NCBI RefSeq assembly: GCF_042675915.1 | Contig: NZ_JBHTKL010000006.1 | Location: 62,001 to 126,000 of the forward strand | DNA length: 64,000 nucleotides | Direction: 5' to 3' | Source: Thalassobacillus_A hwangdonensis | GTDB taxonomy: Bacteria; Bacillota; Bacilli; Bacillales; Halobacillaceae | Position numbers and translations under genes: made by a program | Notes under the pieces: model-generated | The model's database searches: none | The model's input: only the letters and a program-made list of their open reading frames with translations | What the model was told of the DNA's origin: nothing | Shown here: piece after piece, positions 60,530 through 64,000 of the stretch | Layout of the letters: each line of letters opens with the position of its first letter | How positions within the stretch are numbered: the first letter of the stretch is position 1

Positions 60530-61434
60530 TGGCAATGATTACGGTGAAAAATTTACAGAAAAAATATGATGGAACTCCCGTTGTAAAAGGAATCGACTTT
60601 CAATTATCACCCGGGAAATGTGTCGCACTGCTAGGACCGAATGGTGCGGGGAAGACGACGACATTACGAATGTTATCCGGACTGATCCGGTCGACAGGCG
60701 GGGAAATTCACTTCGAGGGAATGAAAGGCAAGGACATCCGTTCGCAGATTGGTTACCTCCCTCAACATCCAGTCTTCCATAACTGGATGACTGGGAAGGA
60801 ATTTCTCGTTTATGTCGGACGACTCGCTCATCTATCCATGACTGAGGCATCGGCAAGGGCGGACCAACTGCTTGAACGTGTAGGTATAGCAGATGCGAAG
60901 AACCGAAGGATCGGAAAGTACTCAGGGGGGATGAAACAACGACTGGGCATTGCACAGGCAATGATTCATAAACCGAAGCTGCTGATGCTGGATGAACCTG
61001 TGTCCGCACTAGACCCGATTGGCCGCCGGGAGGTTCTGACGCTGATGGAAGAGCTGAAAGAGGAAACGACGTTATTGTTCTCGACCCATATTCTCAACGA
61101 TGCTGAAGAAGTCAGTGATGAATTGATTCTGCTTCATAAAGGTGAAATCGTCGAGTCTGGCTCAATGAACGAAGTAAGAGACCGGCACCGCGTCGACAAG
61201 ATTGACATGCGTCTGGAAGCAGGTTTCGAAGCAGATAAGCAAGCAGTGGCTGCATTGCCATCCGTGGACCATGTTGAGTTGGATAAAGGCGAATGGCACA
61301 TTTATGTTTCTGATATGGACCAGGCACGACAGCAGCTGCTTCAGCTTGTTCAGACGAACAACTGGCCGGTAAGTCGTTTTGAAGTTGGAAAAGCGACCTT
61401 GGAAGATCTATTCATGAAGGTGGTGAAAGAATGA
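60529..61434 (+). CDS. yxlF: YxlF-like ABC transporter ATP-binding protein
   Basis: A 301-residue ATPase with Walker A GPNGAGKTT near 38, signature YSGGMKQRLGIAQAM near 133, Walker B LLMLDEPVSALDP and switch His in LFSTHIL. About 80 C-terminal residues form an accessory domain common in exporters of the CcmA/NatA group. It pairs with the following permease. ATG 60529 is used; ATG 60535 is the only alternative nearby. Confidence 0.92.
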   Translation: MAMITVKNLQKKYDGTPVVKGIDFQLSPGKCVALLGPNGAGKTTTLRMLSGLIRSTGGEIHFEGMKGKDIRSQIGYLPQHPVFHNWMTGKEFLVYVGRLAHLSMTEASARADQLLERVGIADAKNRRIGKYSGGMKQRLGIAQAMIHKPKLLMLDEPVSALDPIGRREVLTLMEELKEETTLLFSTHILNDAEEVSDELILLHKGEIVESGSMNEVRDRHRVDKIDMRLEAGFEADKQAVAALPSVDHVELDKGEWHIYVSDMDQARQQLLQLVQTNNWPVSRFEVGKATLEDLFMKVVKE

Positions 61435-62210
61435 TGAGACAGTTTACCACCATTTTCAAAAGAGAAATGATGGAAATCTCGCGTAATTTCAAATGGATTT
61501 GGGTGCCGATCGTATTCATTCTATTAGGAATCATGGATCCGTTATCTACATACTATCTGCCTCAAATCCTTGAAGCTGTCGGTGGACTGCCGGATGGAGC
61601 GACTATCGACATTCCGACACCTTCCTCACCGGAAATTCTGATGATGAGTATCGGACAGTTCAGTCAACTGGGTGTGCTTACCATCGTGCTGATGTCGATG
61701 GGCTTGATTGCAGGCGAGCGGAAAAGTGGTGTAGCGGAACTGGTCCTTGTGAAGCCGGTCTCCCATGGAATCTATATACTTGCCAAATGGGCAGGTACAC
61801 TGGTCCTGGCACTGGGGTCTCTTACAATCGGTATGGCTGCAGCCTGGTATTATACCAATCTTTTATTTGACCCGATCCCTTTCACAGACTTTTTGTGGGC
61901 CTTATTTTTCTACGGGATGTGGATCGTGCTGGTTGTAAGTATCACTGTCTTCATGAACACTTTGTTCAAAACCCCTGGACTCGTCGGATTTTTGTCTGTA
62001 TTAACCATTATCGTACTGAATATCGTCTCCAATATTTTCGGGCACGCATTGGATTACAGTCCCACAAAGTTAAGTCCTTATATTCAAACAATGCTGGTGG
62101 ACGGCTCGGTGTCCAGTGACTTATGGGGAACTGCAGCGGTCACAATCGTTTGTGTCGTTATTTTACTGCTGGCTGCAACATTCGTCTTCCGAACTAAGGA
62201 ACTTGCTTAA
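61431..62210 (+). CDS. yxlG: YxlG-like ABC transporter permease
   Basis: A 259-residue ABC-2 type permease with six hydrophobic segments; LIAGERKSGVAELVLVKPVSHGIYILAKW near 100 is the typical cytosolic coupling region of NosY/ABC-2 exporters. It overlaps the ATPase gene by four bases. The exported substrate is unknown. No terminator is evident before the next gene. Confidence 0.9.
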   Translation: MMRQFTTIFKREMMEISRNFKWIWVPIVFILLGIMDPLSTYYLPQILEAVGGLPDGATIDIPTPSSPEILMMSIGQFSQLGVLTIVLMSMGLIAGERKSGVAELVLVKPVSHGIYILAKWAGTLVLALGSLTIGMAAAWYYTNLLFDPIPFTDFLWALFFYGMWIVLVVSITVFMNTLFKTPGLVGFLSVLTIIVLNIVSNIFGHALDYSPTKLSPYIQTMLVDGSVSSDLWGTAAVTIVCVVILLLAATFVFRTKELA

Positions 62211-62229
62211 AGTATTAATGCGCATTGAT

Positions 62230-62255
62230 GTTTGTTAATACACAGGAAGGGCTAT
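62230..62255 (+). promoter_or_regulatory. Candidate SigB promoter of the short-chain dehydrogenase gene
   Basis: GTTTGT (62230-62235), 13 bases, GGGCTAT (62249-62255) resembles the SigB consensus GTTTAA, N13-14, GGGTAT. It lies about 40 bases before the start codon. Confidence 0.35.
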
Positions 62256-62292
62256 AGACTTAAAGTAACCAACTAAAACGAGGTGGTAAAAA

Positions 62293-63066
62293 ATGAAACC
62301 AACGGCACTGATTACCGGCGCATCCAGTGGAATCGGCTATGAGTTCTCCAAGCTGTTTGCGAAAGCAGGCTATGGACTGATCATCGTAGCACGTTCAGAG
62401 GATAAACTGATCAAGCTGAAAGAAGAGCTTGGAGACCATCCTGTCCTCATCCTGACACAGGACTTGAGTAAACCAGGTGCAGCCAAAGAGCTTTATGAAA
62501 AAGTTAGGCAGCAAGGAAGAACAGTCGAGGTACTTATCAATAATGCAGGATTTGGCTTGAACGGAGACTTCGATGAACTTGCAATGGAAAAACAGCAGGA
62601 AATGATTCAGGTGAATATTACTGCGTTGACCGAATTGACCCACTATTTCCTGAAGGACATGAAGAATGCGCCACTATTCGATATTCCAAAAGGCGTGCTG
62701 AATGTAGCAAGCACCGCCGCTTTCCAGCCTGGTCCTAAAATGGCGGTATATTATGCGTCCAAAGCATATGTGTTGTCTTTTTCAGAAGCATTGGTGGAGG
62801 AACTGCGAGGTACAGGCGTTACCGTTTCAACCCTTTGCCCTGGAGCGACAGAAACGAACTTCTTCTCAACTGCACAGGCGGATCATATCAAGTTGCGTAA
62901 CAATACGATGTCCGCAGAAGCTGTCGCTAGAGCTGGCTTCCTAGGATTTGTCAAAGGGAAGCGGGTCGTCATTCCTGGCGCCGTAAATAAATCGGGTGCG
63001 TATTTGGCAAAATTCATGCCACGTTCAACTGGAGCGAAAATCGCCCATTACGTTGATAAATCATAA
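62293..63066 (+). CDS. Short-chain dehydrogenase/reductase
   Basis: A 257-residue classical-type SDR. TGASSGIGYEFSKLF binds the cofactor, LINNAGFG near 84, catalytic Ser in NVASTAAFQ near 140 and YYASKAY with Tyr and Lys near 154-158. The Arg after the second strand (IIVARSEDKL) suggests NADP(H). LCPGATETNF follows. The substrate is unknown; similar enzymes are often called DltE-like or YqjQ-like. ATG 62293 lies behind GAGGTGG. Monocistronic, with its own terminator. Confidence 0.9.
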   Translation: MKPTALITGASSGIGYEFSKLFAKAGYGLIIVARSEDKLIKLKEELGDHPVLILTQDLSKPGAAKELYEKVRQQGRTVEVLINNAGFGLNGDFDELAMEKQQEMIQVNITALTELTHYFLKDMKNAPLFDIPKGVLNVASTAAFQPGPKMAVYYASKAYVLSFSEALVEELRGTGVTVSTLCPGATETNFFSTAQADHIKLRNNTMSAEAVARAGFLGFVKGKRVVIPGAVNKSGAYLAKFMPRSTGAKIAHYVDKS

Positions 63067-63077
63067 TATATAAAAGC

Positions 63078-63107
63078 AGAGCCTGGGAGCGATCCCAGGC
63101 TCTTTTT
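63078..63107 (+). terminator. Terminator of the short-chain dehydrogenase gene
   Basis: A perfect 11-bp stem (AGAGCCTGGGA with TCCCAGGCTCT, four-base loop) followed by TTTT. It touches the stop codon of the convergent GNAT gene. Confidence 0.92.
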
Positions 63108-63588
63108 AATGGTCGAATTGTTTTGCGCTTGCCTTCATCGTGTAATCGGTGGTTTCAAACCCGAGCTGCTGATAGAGCTTCAACGCTCCGTGATTATGGC
63201 CGAAAACATGCAGCCACACGTCATCGATTCCTTTTTGTTCAATTTCTTTCATGCATAACCGCATCGCTTCTGTCCCGAATCCTTTTCCTCGAAACTCCGG
63301 GTTGATGAATATTTCGTAAAGATAGGCATGTGGAGAAGGTTCAGTAGAATTGATTGCGTACCACATGTACCCAATCTTCCTGTCCATGAAAAGGATATTT
63401 TTCAAGTAATGATTCTCTGTTTTTTCATTATCCGGCAGCAGGGATTGAAACGCCTCTTTTGATTGTTCAAGCGCTGTCTGTTCGGGCCAGCTTCCATTAT
63501 TGATTTTGTCGTTGGCAAAATTGATAGTTGCTACATCATAGAATTCCTTGAAGTCCTGTTCATTCATTTTGGAGAACTTGATTGTCAT
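63106..63588 (-). CDS. GNAT-family N-acetyltransferase
   Basis: A 160-residue GNAT protein. YLYEIFINPEFRGKGFGTEAMRLCMKEI near 90-118 contains the acetyl-CoA-binding R-G-K-G-F-G pyrophosphate loop; DDVWLHVFGHNHGALKLYQQLGFETTDYTM is the standard C-terminal block. ATG 63588 is 11 bases from AAAGGA; a GTG at 63594 is nearer and would add two residues. The acceptor is unknown. It is followed on the same strand side by no other gene, since the dehydrogenase gene converges. Confidence 0.9.
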   Translation of the reverse strand: MTIKFSKMNEQDFKEFYDVATINFANDKINNGSWPEQTALEQSKEAFQSLLPDNEKTENHYLKNILFMDRKIGYMWYAINSTEPSPHAYLYEIFINPEFRGKGFGTEAMRLCMKEIEQKGIDDVWLHVFGHNHGALKLYQQLGFETTDYTMKASAKQFDH

Positions 63589-63609
63589 CGGCACACAATT
63601 CCTTTCCTT

Positions 63610-64000
63610 TTACCATTCTTGTGATGCTTTCCGGAAACCATAGAAGGTACGGAAGCTTTGCTGCTCATAATATGATTTTGAAGTGGTTGAAGCCAGCATT
63701 TCAATACGGCAGGTCGGATAGCGATCATGAACGCTGGTTAATAATGCATGTCCAATACCTTCCCCTCTTGCTTCAGGATTAATCAACATTTCGCATATAT
63801 ATGCCGTTACACTACCATCTGTCAATCCTCTCAGATAACCGATGATCGTTGAGTCCTCCCCTTCTGCTACCAGGGTGATTGGTGAGTGATTCCACGCTTG
63901 TTTTGTTTGTTCATGATTCTCAACAAGATTACTCCAGCCCTCTAATTCATTCAGATTATGAATCGACTCAAAATCCTCTTCAACATACTCTCTGATTCTA
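63610..64000 (-). CDS. GNAT-family N-acetyltransferase (partial, 5' end outside window)
   Basis: The frame is open from the right window edge and encodes about 130 residues. YICEMLINPEARGEGIGHALLTSVHD holds the acetyl-CoA-binding R-G-E-G-I-G loop, and SKSYYEQQSFRTFYGFRKA closes the fold. An apparent TTG start at 63825 is internal, because similarity to GNAT proteins (ITLVAEGEDSTIIGYLRG) continues upstream of it. It lies 21 bases before the other GNAT gene, in the same direction, so they may form an operon or an old duplication, although the sequences differ much. Confidence 0.85.
   Translation of the reverse strand, partial: RIREYVEEDFESIHNLNELEGWSNLVENHEQTKQAWNHSPITLVAEGEDSTIIGYLRGLTDGSVTAYICEMLINPEARGEGIGHALLTSVHDRYPTCRIEMLASTTSKSYYEQQSFRTFYGFRKASQEW

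Noticed and set aside
1..64000. Search for CRISPR arrays, insertion sequences, prophage genes and rRNA.
   Set aside because: No spaced direct repeats, transposase, integrase or rRNA signatures were seen; the only repeats are the two palindromic elements.

Overview
The window looks like chromosome of a spore-forming, salt-tolerant member of the Bacillaceae (Halobacillus/Bacillus type). I infer this from strong AGGAGG-type ribosome sites with frequent GTG/TTG starts, TRAP, T-box and TPP leader RNAs, a Tgl spore-coat transglutaminase, a B. megaterium-type gas-vesicle operon, and proteins rich in Asp and Glu. I see no insertion sequence, phage or CRISPR array.

Layout. 1-3600: a CvfC/YpgR-like HEAT protein, glutaminase and a divergent Na+/alanine-type symporter. 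3700-24700: a large surface-polysaccharide locus. Three plus-strand genes (an EpsC-like dehydratase, an EpsL-like phosphosugar transferase and a GNAT enzyme) face a 15-gene minus-strand operon. That operon holds a nonulosonic (legionaminic-type) acid pathway (legB, ptmE, legF, legI, legG, plus EpsN/LegC-like and NeuD/EpsM-like enzymes), a probable nonulosonate transferase, Wzx, Wzy, Wzz, a GT4 glycosyltransferase, an AsnB-type amidotransferase, a FemAB-like transferase and a fused epimerase/dehydrogenase for uronic sugars. Together they suggest an acidic, possibly amidated, nonulosonate-containing exopolysaccharide or capsule.

25000-30160: a cold-shock gene, then an 11-gene gas-vesicle operon (gvpQ-B-R-F-G-L-S-K-J-T-U) without gvpN. 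30400-36600: a stand-alone phenylacetate-CoA ligase, a two-component system with a divergent PepSY protein (YkoG/YkoH/YkoI-like), a hydrolase and an Nmad3-like protein. Two copies of a long palindromic repeat lie here, and one supplies the C-terminus of the kinase. 36600-44000: a T-box-controlled second MetRS, a methyltransferase, a membrane protein, and a thiamin salvage set (tenA-thiD-thiM-thiE) plus thiW, each behind its own TPP riboswitch. The two switches appear to use different expression platforms.

44000-50700: a second paaK heading an operon with a branched-chain-type ABC importer (livH-M-G-F-K) and a PaaI thioesterase, probably for uptake and activation of an aromatic acid. 50700-53500: two sporulation-type genes, a tRNA-Ala(GGC) and a DAACS-family symporter. 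53469-60250: a complete trpEDCFBA-trpG operon behind a TRAP-binding leader. 60260-64000: yxlE-F-G-like genes behind an ECF-type promoter, a short-chain dehydrogenase with a possible SigB promoter, and two GNAT acetyltransferases, the last cut by the window edge.

Start sites were chosen by ribosome-site spacing and family N-termini. Family names are from recognition of motifs only, since no search could be run.
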